The notes: a model not told the origin generated them from the letters alone. Positions 1 to 7,502 are shown, counted from the first letter of the stretch. The stretch: DNA of 64,000 nucleotides from Chitinophaga deserti (GCF_003149455.1 NZ_QFFK01000003.1:62001-126000); one strand, 5' to 3'. Program-made: numbers and translations.

Positions 1-144
1 AGGCTGAGAGTAGTGCTCCAAGTAATTTCTTGTGAACCCATTATTCGCTCTATTTGGAATATCTGCTGCTTGAAGGAGAACATATAATGAAATCCCAATA
101 AAAATTACTCCGCCAATCATTATCCAAAATATCGATCTTTTCAT
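1..144 (-). CDS. small membrane-anchored protein, 3' end beyond window
   Basis: An ATG at 144 opens a minus-strand frame that stays open for 48 codons to the left edge, so only the N-terminus is present. It begins MKRSIFWIMIGGVIFIGISL, a short basic start followed by one hydrophobic segment (about residues 5-24), which suggests an inner-membrane anchor or uncleaved signal. The following stretch is polar. It lies downstream of the cysteine-rich peptide gene and the MauE/DoxX gene on the same strand, with a strong hairpin in between, so it may be transcribed separately. No function can be assigned from this fragment. Confidence 0.55.
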   Translation of the reverse strand, partial: MKRSIFWIMIGGVIFIGISLYVLLQAADIPNRANNGFTRNYLEHYSQP

Positions 145-160
145 GTTTTCAACTATTAAG

Positions 161-196
161 TTAAACAAGCAAGCCTGCCGAATCCGGCAGGCTTGC
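161..196 (-). terminator. intrinsic terminator after the cysteine-rich peptide gene
   Basis: A perfect 12-bp inverted repeat (GCAAGCCTGCCG at 169-180, CGGCAGGCTTGC at 185-196) encloses a 4-base loop. Read on the minus strand it is followed by TTGTTTAA, and it sits 17 bases past the stop of the gene ending at 213. Confidence 0.8.
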
Positions 197-212
197 GCTA
201 GCTTTTAAAATA

Positions 213-620
213 TTAAGGACGGCAGAAAACTGCGTCGATCTTTGCATAAGCATTTATGCGCTGAATACCATCTTTGTCAAAGAAAGTAAGCCTGGGCTGA
301 GTGGCACAAAGAGGATTTGTAATTTGCACCAGTTTGGCGCAGCAGAATTGTGATTGTGTTTCTTGGCAATCAATGCTGGAAACAAATGCACCACCAAGAG
401 CAGCAACTGCTTTTTCGTCCTGAGCCAGAGAATTTGCGCAAGAAGTCACATCAAAAACCAGCTGAAGTGGTGAAACACAATCAGAAGTTACACCAGTGTA
501 GCAATTAGTAATAACAGCACGTTTTGCAACAGGTTCTGCCTTAGTAAAAGCGGTCAAACCGATAGCCAAAACAGCAACAACTGCAAGAATGCTAACATTA
601 AAGCGTTTCATAATTTTCAA
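213..620 (-). CDS. cysteine-rich exported peptide, DUF6520-like
   Basis: The product is 135 residues with an N-terminal hydrophobic signal segment (about residues 8-26) and a mature part containing eight cysteines, including an FCC pair. The spacing of the cysteines suggests a disulfide-bonded secreted or periplasmic protein. Size, signal and composition resemble the small Bacteroidetes proteins labelled DUF6520; that match is from memory and uncertain. Two in-frame starts exist (620 and 611, MKRFNVS); the second leaves the more usual signal peptide. The MauE/DoxX gene lies 114 bp upstream on the same strand, which fits a membrane thiol-redox partner for a cysteine-rich product. No catalytic motif is visible. 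Confidence 0.6.
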   Translation of the reverse strand: MKIMKRFNVSILAVVAVLAIGLTAFTKAEPVAKRAVITNCYTGVTSDCVSPLQLVFDVTSCANSLAQDEKAVAALGGAFVSSIDCQETQSQFCCAKLVQITNPLCATQPRLTFFDKDGIQRINAYAKIDAVFCRP

Positions 621-734
621 TTTTTAAGGATTAAGAAATGATTATTTGTCCGCCACTATTAAGGCTGTGACGAGGTGCTTGGAACACCTGCCTTCGATGT
701 ACATCAAGAAGTTTATTTTGTAGAAAGGGTTATT

Positions 735-1202
735 CTATTGCATTGATTTGGCGAGTTTGCCTCCAGGTAAGTAATTAACTTTTTTCAAATGACTCTCAAT
801 AAAGATGGCAATAGCTGCCAACACAGTAAAAATAGCATTGAATATAAGATGCATATCCCATGTCATGGCTGCTAATATTCCACCACAGCTGCAGGGCAAA
901 TCATTAGCATAAGTCAACATGATCCAGATGTAGCCAGTGAACATTGCCATTAAAAGGAAGGATCCAAAAAGCGCCAGCATACGGGTCTTCTTGACAATAA
1001 GCCCCACTGCCAACAGCAACTCTCCAATTGGAATTGCATACGACACAAAATCAGGTCCCCACTGCATAAAAGGAGACTTTCTTAACTGTGAGATGAACGT
1101 TTCATGGTCCATCAGTTTATTAAGACCAGTGTAAACAAAAAGGATAATAAGTAGGGAACAAATAATTTGTTGCGATATATACAACAACCGTGTCTTGGTC
1201 AT
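735..1202 (-). CDS. MauE/DoxX family redox-associated membrane protein
   Basis: A 155-residue protein with four predicted transmembrane helices. The first holds the YTGLNKL region typical of DoxX/MauE proteins. A CxC pair in PCSCGG (about residues 103-105) precedes the last helix, as in MauE-type proteins thought to pass thiol-redox equivalents across the inner membrane. MauE itself supports maturation of a disulfide-rich dehydrogenase subunit. Here the next gene encodes an exported peptide with eight cysteines, which is a natural candidate client. That partnership is inferred from context only. No clear promoter element was found upstream. Confidence 0.75.
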   Translation of the reverse strand: MTKTRLLYISQQIICSLLIILFVYTGLNKLMDHETFISQLRKSPFMQWGPDFVSYAIPIGELLLAVGLIVKKTRMLALFGSFLLMAMFTGYIWIMLTYANDLPCSCGGILAAMTWDMHLIFNAIFTVLAAIAIFIESHLKKVNYLPGGKLAKSMQ

Positions 1203-1695
1203 ATTTGATGTTTTTGATGCAACGAAGGGATTTCTCTAACATTTACAGTTAGCGAATACTAATGGTCAACTCTAGTTTGTGTGTCTTGCTAAATAGTTAC
1301 TTTCCTTTAGGTTCTCAATAATTGCGTACTCATTTACATAAGCAAATTAGTACTACTCACAGCAAAAAGATTGCAGTGGCAAAATAATTCTGAAATTTTA
1401 TTCAGAATCTTATTGTGCCTATTAAAACCAGGCCATAATACTACTCGCTTTCCAGCTCTTAATGCGTTCTTACAGCAGTGAATACGCCAGCAAACCAGTC
1501 ACCTACTGCCATATCCTACTGGGCTGAAAGAGTTTCTTATTGCCTCTTCTTGACTTAGGAAAAGAGACTTTTTAAAGGGATACAAATAAAAAACCCGGCG
1601 CCTCAGCTGCCGGGTTCCATTCAAACACTATATCCACGCATTACATAACTTATAATAGTATAATAAATGAAATCTAAATCCCTTATAACTTTTCA
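1203..1695. other. AT-rich intergenic stretch
   Basis: About 490 bp without a convincing reading frame. Apart from the hairpin at 1593-1617, which belongs to the gene starting at 2142, I see no repeats, RNA gene or recognisable promoter here. Confidence 0.6.
1585..1617 (-). terminator. intrinsic terminator
   Basis: AACCCGGC at 1593-1600 pairs with GCCGGGTT at 1610-1617. On the minus strand the stem runs into TTTTTTATTTG, so it would end transcription of the lipoprotein/small exported protein pair. Confidence 0.75.
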
Positions 1696-2142
1696 TTAAT
1701 CCATCAACCAAAAGGCCTTCTGGAAAAGATCGAATGCCTGGATGTGGTTATTCTTAATCAGAATGTACCTAGTAAATGCTTTCGAATCCGTGACAACGTA
1801 GGATCTGGTTGAGTACTCCGTCCTTAGCATTAATATTTGCAAGCTGTCAGGGGCTTGATCATATGGAACTACCTTCACTGCATCCCAATCTGCTCTCTTT
1901 AAATGATTCTGCAAGAATCCAACAAGGGTATTGAGCCATTTCTGCCGCAGCTCTCTTGATCCAATGGCAGAATCAACTGGATATCCAACTATAAACTTAG
2001 AATCCATTGTGTCGATACTCCATGATGAACTCTTCACATAAGTAAGAAACTCTCTTATAAGCTTCTCATCGGATGAATATGTTTGCGCATCGCTTTTAAC
2101 GGCGACAAACAGGGCTATTATCAAAATTTGAAAGATCTTCAT
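1696..2142 (-). CDS. small exported protein of unknown function, possible immunity partner
   Basis: A 148-residue protein with a cleavable signal peptide ending in SDAQ (about residue 19). The mature part is mixed alpha/beta and charged with no cysteine and no recognised motif. It follows the permuted papain-like lipoprotein by 13 bp on the same strand and is equally AT-rich, so the two are probably co-transcribed. Because it is small, periplasmic by prediction and placed directly after a gene whose C-terminal domain looks like a peptidase, it could be an inhibitor or immunity protein. That role is inferred from position only; an unrelated structural protein remains possible. Confidence 0.6.
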   Translation of the reverse strand: MKIFQILIIALFVAVKSDAQTYSSDEKLIREFLTYVKSSSWSIDTMDSKFIVGYPVDSAIGSRELRQKWLNTLVGFLQNHLKRADWDAVKVVPYDQAPDSLQILMLRTEYSTRSYVVTDSKAFTRYILIKNNHIQAFDLFQKAFWLMD

Positions 2143-2155
2143 AAAAACGATTTTA

Positions 2156-3541
2156 CTAATTGCAAGTCCCTACATTACCAGGAGATGATTGTTTTCTAAA
2201 CTCTGCACCGGGCAATTTTCGTAGGTCTTCCCCAAAATTACCAGGATTCAAACCAGAGCCTAAAAACCATCGGCCCATTGTTCTGGGAATCTTTAGGCCG
2301 CACGCATCACTGATATCAATCACAAAATTAGTGCAGTTGTAAGTTTCAATGTGGTACACCCGTCTTGGATTCTCAACTAACCTAAGTACTTTATTCATTG
2401 TTGCCGCGGATACATTCACACTTAAGTTCACATCGCATTCAGTATTAGAATCATCCCCAAGTTGACTACCCGAAGAATTACTAAATACTGGAGTGATACC
2501 CTGGCTTGGATGAAACCCAACAGTACGTCGGACAATCTTACCACCAATATTCTGCTCAATAGATAAATAAGAGTGGCCAGCCAGCTCCCTGAATGAGATT
2601 ACATCATCCCTGCCGGCTACCGGCTGATCTGCATAAAACGTAATCTTCCCCCCAGTTGTTCGCGAAAAGCACTTTAAATAAGCAATTACGTCATTAATAG
2701 GCTTATCCGGAGGCATCACCACCACAGCGTCCTCCCCTCCATACTCCGTCCCCATACACCCGGCAGAGGGGCCGGATGATCCCCCACTGGCTCCGGTCCC
2801 ACCTCCGGAGGCTCCCACATACCCACTGCCTCCATAATCGACCCAGATGTAATTGTATACGCAATCTGTGGTGGTAACGATGTTGCCCACGCAATTCCCT
2901 TTACCATCGCCGGTACAGGCAACGGTGGTGTAGCAGGTAATGGATACGGTGTAAGCCGCTGCACGGATGCTGTAGGTACCGGCAGGCCCGCTTCTCCTGG
3001 CCTGCTCGAGTAGACGGCGTTCGGAACGTGTCATCATGCAGTGGTCCAGCACTTCCCGGGGCGCCCTGGCGAAAATGCGCTGGTTAAACAGATCGGCAGC
3101 TATGAAGATGTGCCTGGCTCCTGCCCGGTTACGGCCGTTGTTGTAGCCATAGCGCTCCGGGTTCCGGGTGTCTATTATCCGGAACCGGAATCGATCGGCA
3201 CCGTTTACCATGGCGAGGAGCCCCCTCACTTCCCGGGCCTCCCTGTCTATCAAAGGGACCATAGCGGCAGGTACACCAGCTTGTTTGCCGAAGGTGGCAT
3301 ATTCCCATGCAGGAATGCCGATGGTAGCCATTACGCTATCCATCCAGGGCCGGGTGGCTTCACTGACCATTAAAGAGTCGGCATACGTTATGAGCCTGCT
3401 ATCCGCAGTGCCCGGAAGGTTTGTAAAGGCATGTGTGAACCGGGGTACTGCAGCAGGGTCGGTGCTTTTTCTGCAGGCAAACAATAAGCTCATCGCCACG
3501 ACGAGCATCCACATGATTGGGGTGTTCCGATATGGTTGCAT
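2156..3541 (-). CDS. lipoprotein with Gly-rich linker and permuted papain-like C-terminal domain
   Basis: The chosen start at 3541 gives about 461 residues; ATG at 3514 is also possible. A lipobox (LLFAC) follows a hydrophobic segment, so the protein should be lipid-anchored. A charged N-terminal half is followed by a Gly/Ser-rich linker (near GASGGGTGASGG). The C-terminal domain has GHSYLSI, then about 70 residues later YNCTNF. His before Cys is the order of circularly permuted NlpC/P60-LRAT-type papain folds, suggesting a cysteine hydrolase acting on peptide, amide or lipid. Base composition changes sharply near 2710: the linker side is GC-rich and the C-terminal part AT-rich, as expected for an exchanged C-terminal module. 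Substrate unknown. Confidence 0.6.
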   Translation of the reverse strand: MQPYRNTPIMWMLVVAMSLLFACRKSTDPAAVPRFTHAFTNLPGTADSRLITYADSLMVSEATRPWMDSVMATIGIPAWEYATFGKQAGVPAAMVPLIDREAREVRGLLAMVNGADRFRFRIIDTRNPERYGYNNGRNRAGARHIFIAADLFNQRIFARAPREVLDHCMMTRSERRLLEQARRSGPAGTYSIRAAAYTVSITCYTTVACTGDGKGNCVGNIVTTTDCVYNYIWVDYGGSGYVGASGGGTGASGGSSGPSAGCMGTEYGGEDAVVVMPPDKPINDVIAYLKCFSRTTGGKITFYADQPVAGRDDVISFRELAGHSYLSIEQNIGGKIVRRTVGFHPSQGITPVFSNSSGSQLGDDSNTECDVNLSVNVSAATMNKVLRLVENPRRVYHIETYNCTNFVIDISDACGLKIPRTMGRWFLGSGLNPGNFGEDLRKLPGAEFRKQSSPGNVGTCN

Positions 3542-3661
3542 AAATTTTGAGGTTAGGCAATAAATGTATCCCACCAGGCCTATTCACCAGATGGATAAAA
3601 ATCAAATAATTGTAGACTGAAGCATCATACAAACTCATTGGTGAGCCTGCATCGGGAAGCA

Positions 3662-4225
3662 TCATATACTCCGCCAGACACCATCGGGATATTCAGGAAA
3701 GGCGGCAGGCACCGCCCAGCTCGCATCTACCGCTTTGATGCGGTTATCCATGGGCCCGCCATTCACTTCATTAAACAGGCAGCAGATCCGTTTAAAATCG
3801 ATGTGCCTGCGGAAGATGGCTATAAAATGAGACCAGTGCAAGGTGATGCAGGTAGTATCTTCCAATACAACCAGCTTTTCATAACTGGGTTTTTGCGAGT
3901 TGAAGCTTTCCAGGGCTATCACATTGGCAAACGATGCCGCAAACTCGCAGGTGTCTACTTTATTATCCAGCTTATTCTGGACAGACACCTTCCCCACATA
4001 AGGAAAGAAGAAGTGATTGCAAACTTCCCCGAAATCGACAATAACAGTACCTTTTTTGAAAGTAACCGTTTCGCAATACCTGCGGATATCGTTATCGCAG
4101 GCTACGGAAAAACCGGAATCAATTCTCAGGAACATCAGGATCAAAGTCCCGAACAAACTGCGTTGCTCATCGATAGGCACGCTTGCCGCCAAGCCCTCTG
4201 CTATCATGTGCTGCCATGAATTCAT
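3662..4225 (-). CDS. Crp/Fnr-like cyclic-nucleotide-binding-fold protein lacking the HTH
   Basis: The 187-residue product shows the double-psi effector fold layout of Bacteroidetes Crp/Fnr proteins: a helix, then beta-strands KKGTVIVDFGEVCNHFFF and VGKVSV, a helix after the second half, and the usual dimer helix. Family members of this type normally continue into a winged helix of 50-60 residues. Here the frame stops shortly after a tail resembling the usual linker (FPEYPDGVWRSI). No other frame downstream encodes an obvious HTH, so simple frameshift is not supported. It may be a decayed regulator, or a sensor domain acting alone. Neighbours are AT-rich accessory genes. Confidence 0.55.
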   Translation of the reverse strand: MNSWQHMIAEGLAASVPIDEQRSLFGTLILMFLRIDSGFSVACDNDIRRYCETVTFKKGTVIVDFGEVCNHFFFPYVGKVSVQNKLDNKVDTCEFAASFANVIALESFNSQKPSYEKLVVLEDTTCITLHWSHFIAIFRRHIDFKRICCLFNEVNGGPMDNRIKAVDASWAVPAAFPEYPDGVWRSI

Positions 4226-4429
4226 ATAGACGTGTTTATGAGGTTACAATGGTTAACTTGGGGCGTATCAAAAGAAAACTTGCGGTGCGAATGTATTTCA
4301 TTTTGTAATACCGCCCAAAAAGGAAACTACATGTAAATAGTACGCATATACTATCAGATTTGTTAACCCTCTGGTTCAAGATCAGGCTTGCAAAGTTGTT
4401 TGATATCTGCCGTTCAAATTAGGGTCTCA

Positions 4430-4534
4430 AGGCAGTGGAAGGCAGTGTAGAGGCAGTCTAACCTTAGTGTAATGGGCTTCTAAAGGCAGTACCAAGGCAG
4501 TCCGGAGGTAGTAAAAAGGCAGTGAAGAGGCAGG
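4430..4534. repeat. 11-bp-phased array of the heptamer AGGCAGT
   Basis: The heptamer AGGCAGT starts at 4430, 4440, 4451, 4484, 4495 and 4517, with one-base variants AGGTAGT at 4506 and AGGCAGG at 4528. From 4440 onward every copy falls on an exact 11-bp grid; the two grid positions without a clear copy (4462, 4473) carry heavily diverged sequence. The 4-base spacers between cores differ from each other, so this is not an ordinary tandem repeat. The spacing is close to one helical turn, so all cores face the same side of the DNA. It lies between two minus-strand genes. Function unknown. Confidence 0.85.
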
Positions 4535-4570
4535 AAAATTTGATGCAAAGCATCCGTTGAATGACTAAAA

Positions 4571-4617
4571 AATAAAAAACCCTGCCAATCAACGACCTAT
4601 CGATGTATTGCAGGGTT
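4571..4617 (-). terminator. intrinsic terminator of the nucleotidyltransferase operon
   Basis: AACCCTGC (4578-4585) pairs with GCAGGGTT (4610-4617) around a 24-base loop. The minus strand continues into TTTTTTATTTTTT, and the hairpin lies 25 bases past the stop at 4643. Confidence 0.65.
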
Positions 4618-4642
4618 CCTGAATTGTGTATTACATATTAAT

Positions 4643-5422
4643 TCAGGCTTTCTGTGACACTAACCCAAATGTTTGCTCGATCTGATCAATAACCTGTTCC
4701 AGTGTCACTCCGGTAATCCCCAGGTTTTTAAGCAGCGCTTTTACATCGGGCTGCTCCTGCTGCAGGATTTCAATAAACGACCGGAGGTCAGTTTTGATAA
4801 CAGCGGGGCAATCAACCGTGATTTCTGGTGGAAGAATGGCCGTTAAACGGATTACATCTTTTCGATGCTTGACTATATCGTCTTGCTGCACTTTTTGTCC
4901 TTCTGCCTCCCGTTGCCTGTTATTTAAAAATGCTTTTGCCTTCAATACGATCAATGCAATTTCACTGGCATGGTGCAATCCCTCATAAATAGCAGTATGA
5001 GCCAATGTGAAATGATAATAATCGTCATCCAGTAATATAGCGGAGAGGCTGGAAACTTCTTCGCTGGTAGGGATATCAGTAAGATACATCCCTTCCATCT
5101 CCCGGATCGGGTCAGGTTTCCGGGAAAACAATTCGATCATGTAAGGATAAAACTCTGCCTTGGGTGCAATGAACCGGTAAAATTGCCGGTTACTCCCCTT
5201 TTGCGCCAGTACATATTCCCCATCTTTAATGAATTGCCAGAAATGCGTTACAAACGTATCTGTTAATGCTTCTACTATAAGGATAATATCCAGATCCTTT
5301 GTAGCTCTGAAGGCTACACCGCGCTTATCAAAGTGCCGGTCGCAGGCACTGCCGCCTATTAGAATATAATGTCTTGTAAATTCTTTAAAATGCTCTGTGA
5401 AAATTTCCAATCCTACAACCAT
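4643..5422 (-). CDS. nucleotidyltransferase-fold protein, AbiEii/MNT-like
   Basis: A 259-residue cytosolic protein. Residues 20-50 hold the signature of the polymerase-beta nucleotidyltransferase fold: a helix, LIGGSACD, then TKDLDIIL, giving the GG...S and DxD positions that bind metal and nucleotide. No third catalytic Asp is obvious by eye. Such proteins form the toxin or enzyme half of type IV (AbiE-like) and MNT-type toxin-antitoxin systems, transferring nucleotides to RNA or protein. The ATG lies inside the end of the upstream winged-helix gene (10-base overlap), implying coupled translation. Toxin activity is inferred from fold and arrangement, not shown by sequence. Confidence 0.6.
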   Translation of the reverse strand: MVVGLEIFTEHFKEFTRHYILIGGSACDRHFDKRGVAFRATKDLDIILIVEALTDTFVTHFWQFIKDGEYVLAQKGSNRQFYRFIAPKAEFYPYMIELFSRKPDPIREMEGMYLTDIPTSEEVSSLSAILLDDDYYHFTLAHTAIYEGLHHASEIALIVLKAKAFLNNRQREAEGQKVQQDDIVKHRKDVIRLTAILPPEITVDCPAVIKTDLRSFIEILQQEQPDVKALLKNLGITGVTLEQVIDQIEQTFGLVSQKA

Positions 5423-6393
5423 GATGTTTCATGCATAATTTGACGTAATGAAGCTTGTATTCGTTCGTCTTCATGGTCCTTCATGGTCAGATACAGCGAC
5501 AACCTGTCAACAGCTTTGCCTTTTGACAGTACAGCAGGATCATAATGCCAAACCTGCAGCATGTTATTACCGAATTTCTTATGAAGCCCGTCTAAATTGG
5601 ATTTGGAGAAACGGAATATTTCTTTGCCTGCAACATAACACTTTTGCTGAGCATCAGCTAATAAACTGTAGTGCGACAAGGCGGTTTCGCCGCCATATTG
5701 GAGATGGTCGATATTGAATGTTTCATCACTGTACCAGGTTTCCCTTACCGGGCTTGTAAGGTAAGGCAGTGCCTGTTCCCATAACTCCCTTCCCTGCTGG
5801 CCAAACAACAGTGATTTTTCTTTACTCCCTTCTACCTTTAACAATCCAAGACTGTGTAAATCCTGTATGGATCTGGTAATAGACATTGGTGAGTATTGGA
5901 GTATCTGGGCTATCTCCTGGAAGGGCAGTCCCTCCAATGATTTAACCTGTAAATGATACAAAAGTAAAAGCTGCGCAGGCGGCTTCAACTGCTGTTGTGC
6001 TGCAACAAACTTTTCCACCGGTTGATGGCTCCCTTCCTTTATTTGCATAAACAATTGCGGGATGTACATCTGGCGAAAAGGCTCCACGAAACCTATCTTT
6101 TTTTCAATAAGCCTTTTACGTTGCCAGGTATCCAAACCATCAAATACAAATACAACAGGAACATTTCCGGCTACATCCTGTATTGCCCGGCTTTGTTTTG
6201 TAAGCTGATCCGGGGTTGGCGACTCCGGGCTTTTGATTACTGCCCATAAAACTTTTTGGGAAGACAGGTGCCCGGAAAAGAGGGCATAACTCCCTTTCAG
6301 ATACAAGGGCAATTTCCTGTTCTTTTCCTTTTCAAACCGGGGTAATTCCATCACCCCAAATGTTTCCTTTAAATATTGTTGCAGTGCCTTCAC
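5413..6393 (-). CDS. winged-helix protein with N-terminal REase-like region, putative antitoxin/regulator
   Basis: A 326-residue protein with a GTG start at 6393. Residues about 1-125 have alternating strands and helices (VLWAVIKS, PVVFVFDG, IEKKIGFVEPFRQMYIP). That layout resembles the degenerate nuclease-like domains preceding winged helices in AbiEi-type proteins; the resemblance is weak. Residues about 140-190 form an HTH (FQEIAQILQYSPMSITRSIQ) and wing (GLLKVEG). The C-terminal 130 residues are unassigned. It precedes and overlaps the nucleotidyltransferase gene, and the 55-bp palindrome begins 10 bp upstream of its start. Autoregulation through that site is the simplest reading. Confidence 0.6.
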   Translation of the reverse strand: MKALQQYLKETFGVMELPRFEKEKNRKLPLYLKGSYALFSGHLSSQKVLWAVIKSPESPTPDQLTKQSRAIQDVAGNVPVVFVFDGLDTWQRKRLIEKKIGFVEPFRQMYIPQLFMQIKEGSHQPVEKFVAAQQQLKPPAQLLLLYHLQVKSLEGLPFQEIAQILQYSPMSITRSIQDLHSLGLLKVEGSKEKSLLFGQQGRELWEQALPYLTSPVRETWYSDETFNIDHLQYGGETALSHYSLLADAQQKCYVAGKEIFRFSKSNLDGLHKKFGNNMLQVWHYDPAVLSKGKAVDRLSLYLTMKDHEDERIQASLRQIMHETSWL

Positions 6394-6402
6394 AATACAA
6401 TA

Positions 6403-6457
6403 CTAACATAATTTTGCACGCTAACAAAATTTATGTTAGTGTGCAAATTTTTGTTAG
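6403..6457. promoter_or_regulatory. 55-bp composite palindromic operator
   Basis: The segment is a near-palindrome centred on 6430: 23 of 27 base pairs match between its halves. Each half contains two direct copies of CTAACAnAA (starting at 6403 and 6421 on the plus strand), separated by TTTGCAC. It therefore offers four copies of one half-site, two in each orientation, 18 bp apart. It lies immediately upstream of the GTG of the winged-helix gene and must overlap its promoter. This is the architecture expected for cooperative binding of two dimers of an autoregulator. Confidence 0.8.
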
Positions 6458-6496
6458 CAATGAGATTTAATGACCCTAAACTACTGAATATCAACT

Positions 6497-6545
6497 AAAA
6501 ACAAAACACCCTGCCCACCAGTACATACAATACCGGCCGGCAGGG
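6497..6545 (-). terminator. probable terminator after the sugar isomerase-like gene
   Basis: CCCTGCC at 6509-6515 pairs with GGCAGGG at 6539-6545; the loop is long (23 bases) but includes the inner palindrome CCGGCCGG. The minus strand then reads TGTTTTGTTTTTAG. Confidence 0.55.
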
Positions 6546-6570
6546 CGCAATAACTATCATTAATTGGCTG

Positions 6571-7407
6571 CTACTTCACCACCGCTCTGATCACCCCTTC
6601 AAAGAAGCCTTTCCCTTCAGCGATACCCGCTAAAGGATCCGCCATGTTCTTTTCATATTCTATGCTGCAGATGCCTTTATAATTGATCTTTTCCATCGAT
6701 TGCACGAAACCGGGAAAGTCAATGACGCCACGGCCGATCTCCGTAGGTTTACCCTGGTTGGAGGCAACAGTTACATCTTTCAGGTGCAGGTCAAAGATGC
6801 GTTCTTTGTACAGGCGCATCGCCTTACCAGGCTCTTCCCCTGCACGCATGGCATGACCGATATCCAGGCAGATACCCATCCGCGCATCGCGGTGCTTAAT
6901 GAGGTCGTACACATTCTTAGGACCGGGATACAATTTGTCTTCCGGACCATGGTTGTGGATAGCCAGCCGGATGTTGGTGGCTTTGATCTTTGCCTCGGTA
7001 TAATCCAGCAACTCAGGATTAGGCACCCCTACGATCATTGGCACTCCTACCCGGGCAGCGTAAGCAAAGGCTTCATCCACCGCTTTCTCGGTTTTCATGT
7101 AGATCACCCCTACGGCGTACACCTGGATCTCTGCTGCTTTGAACTTGCCCAGCACTTCCGCAATCTTTTCGGGGGAGCTGTTCAGCGGCAGGTGAATATC
7201 TTTTACGGAGATGTAGGAAATACCGGCACGCTTCATCTGTGCAATGGCCTCATCCACACTGAATTTGGCGAAGGTATAGCCTGCCATCCCCATAGGGAAC
7301 GATTGCCCCTTCGGCTTAGGCGCCGCAGCTACCGCCATCACGGGAGCAGCCGCGGTAGCAGCCAGTCCCATCGCAGTTTGCAGCAGGAAGTTTCTTCTTG
7401 TAGACAT
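6571..7407 (-). CDS. Tat-exported sugar phosphate isomerase/epimerase-like TIM-barrel protein
   Basis: Start chosen at ATG 7407 rather than a TTG at 7434. The N-terminus reads MSTRRNFLLQTAMGLAATAA, a twin-arginine signal, so a folded protein should be exported. The rest (about 250 residues) fits the xylose-isomerase-like TIM barrel (AP endonuclease 2 fold): GISYISVKDIHLPL, IRLAIHNHGPEDKLYPG, MGICLDIGHAMRAG, IFDLHLKDVT and SIEYE. The His, Asp and Glu in these strands are the metal-binding positions. Bacteroidota carry many such exported paralogues acting on sugars or inositols; the substrate cannot be deduced here. It stands alone, with a terminator downstream. Confidence 0.8.
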   Translation of the reverse strand: MSTRRNFLLQTAMGLAATAAAPVMAVAAAPKPKGQSFPMGMAGYTFAKFSVDEAIAQMKRAGISYISVKDIHLPLNSSPEKIAEVLGKFKAAEIQVYAVGVIYMKTEKAVDEAFAYAARVGVPMIVGVPNPELLDYTEAKIKATNIRLAIHNHGPEDKLYPGPKNVYDLIKHRDARMGICLDIGHAMRAGEEPGKAMRLYKERIFDLHLKDVTVASNQGKPTEIGRGVIDFPGFVQSMEKINYKGICSIEYEKNMADPLAGIAEGKGFFEGVIRAVVK

Positions 7408-7502
7408 ATGCTTTACAGGATTATTTTGGCTCAATATGGTGATTTTCCGGGATTTTTTACCCCCGGGCTGATTTCCAACGTTGTAAATGCAGTTTCTTCC
7501 CC

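Larger units (their letters stand above)
4226..4642. other. intergenic region carrying a phased heptamer array
   Basis: About 415 bp without a gene. It contains the AGGCAGT array at 4430-4534 and, at its right end, the hairpin terminator of the nucleotidyltransferase gene (4578-4617). The remainder, 4226-4429, is AT-rich and shows nothing I can name. Confidence 0.6.

Noticed and set aside
3399..3665. 88-codon minus-strand frame as a frameshifted HTH of the Crp-like protein
   Set aside because: Its sequence shows no helix-turn-helix pattern and mostly overlaps the lipoprotein gene in another frame.
4430..4534. CRISPR array
   Set aside because: Core of 7 bp and spacers of 4 bp are far too short for CRISPR, and no cas genes are present.
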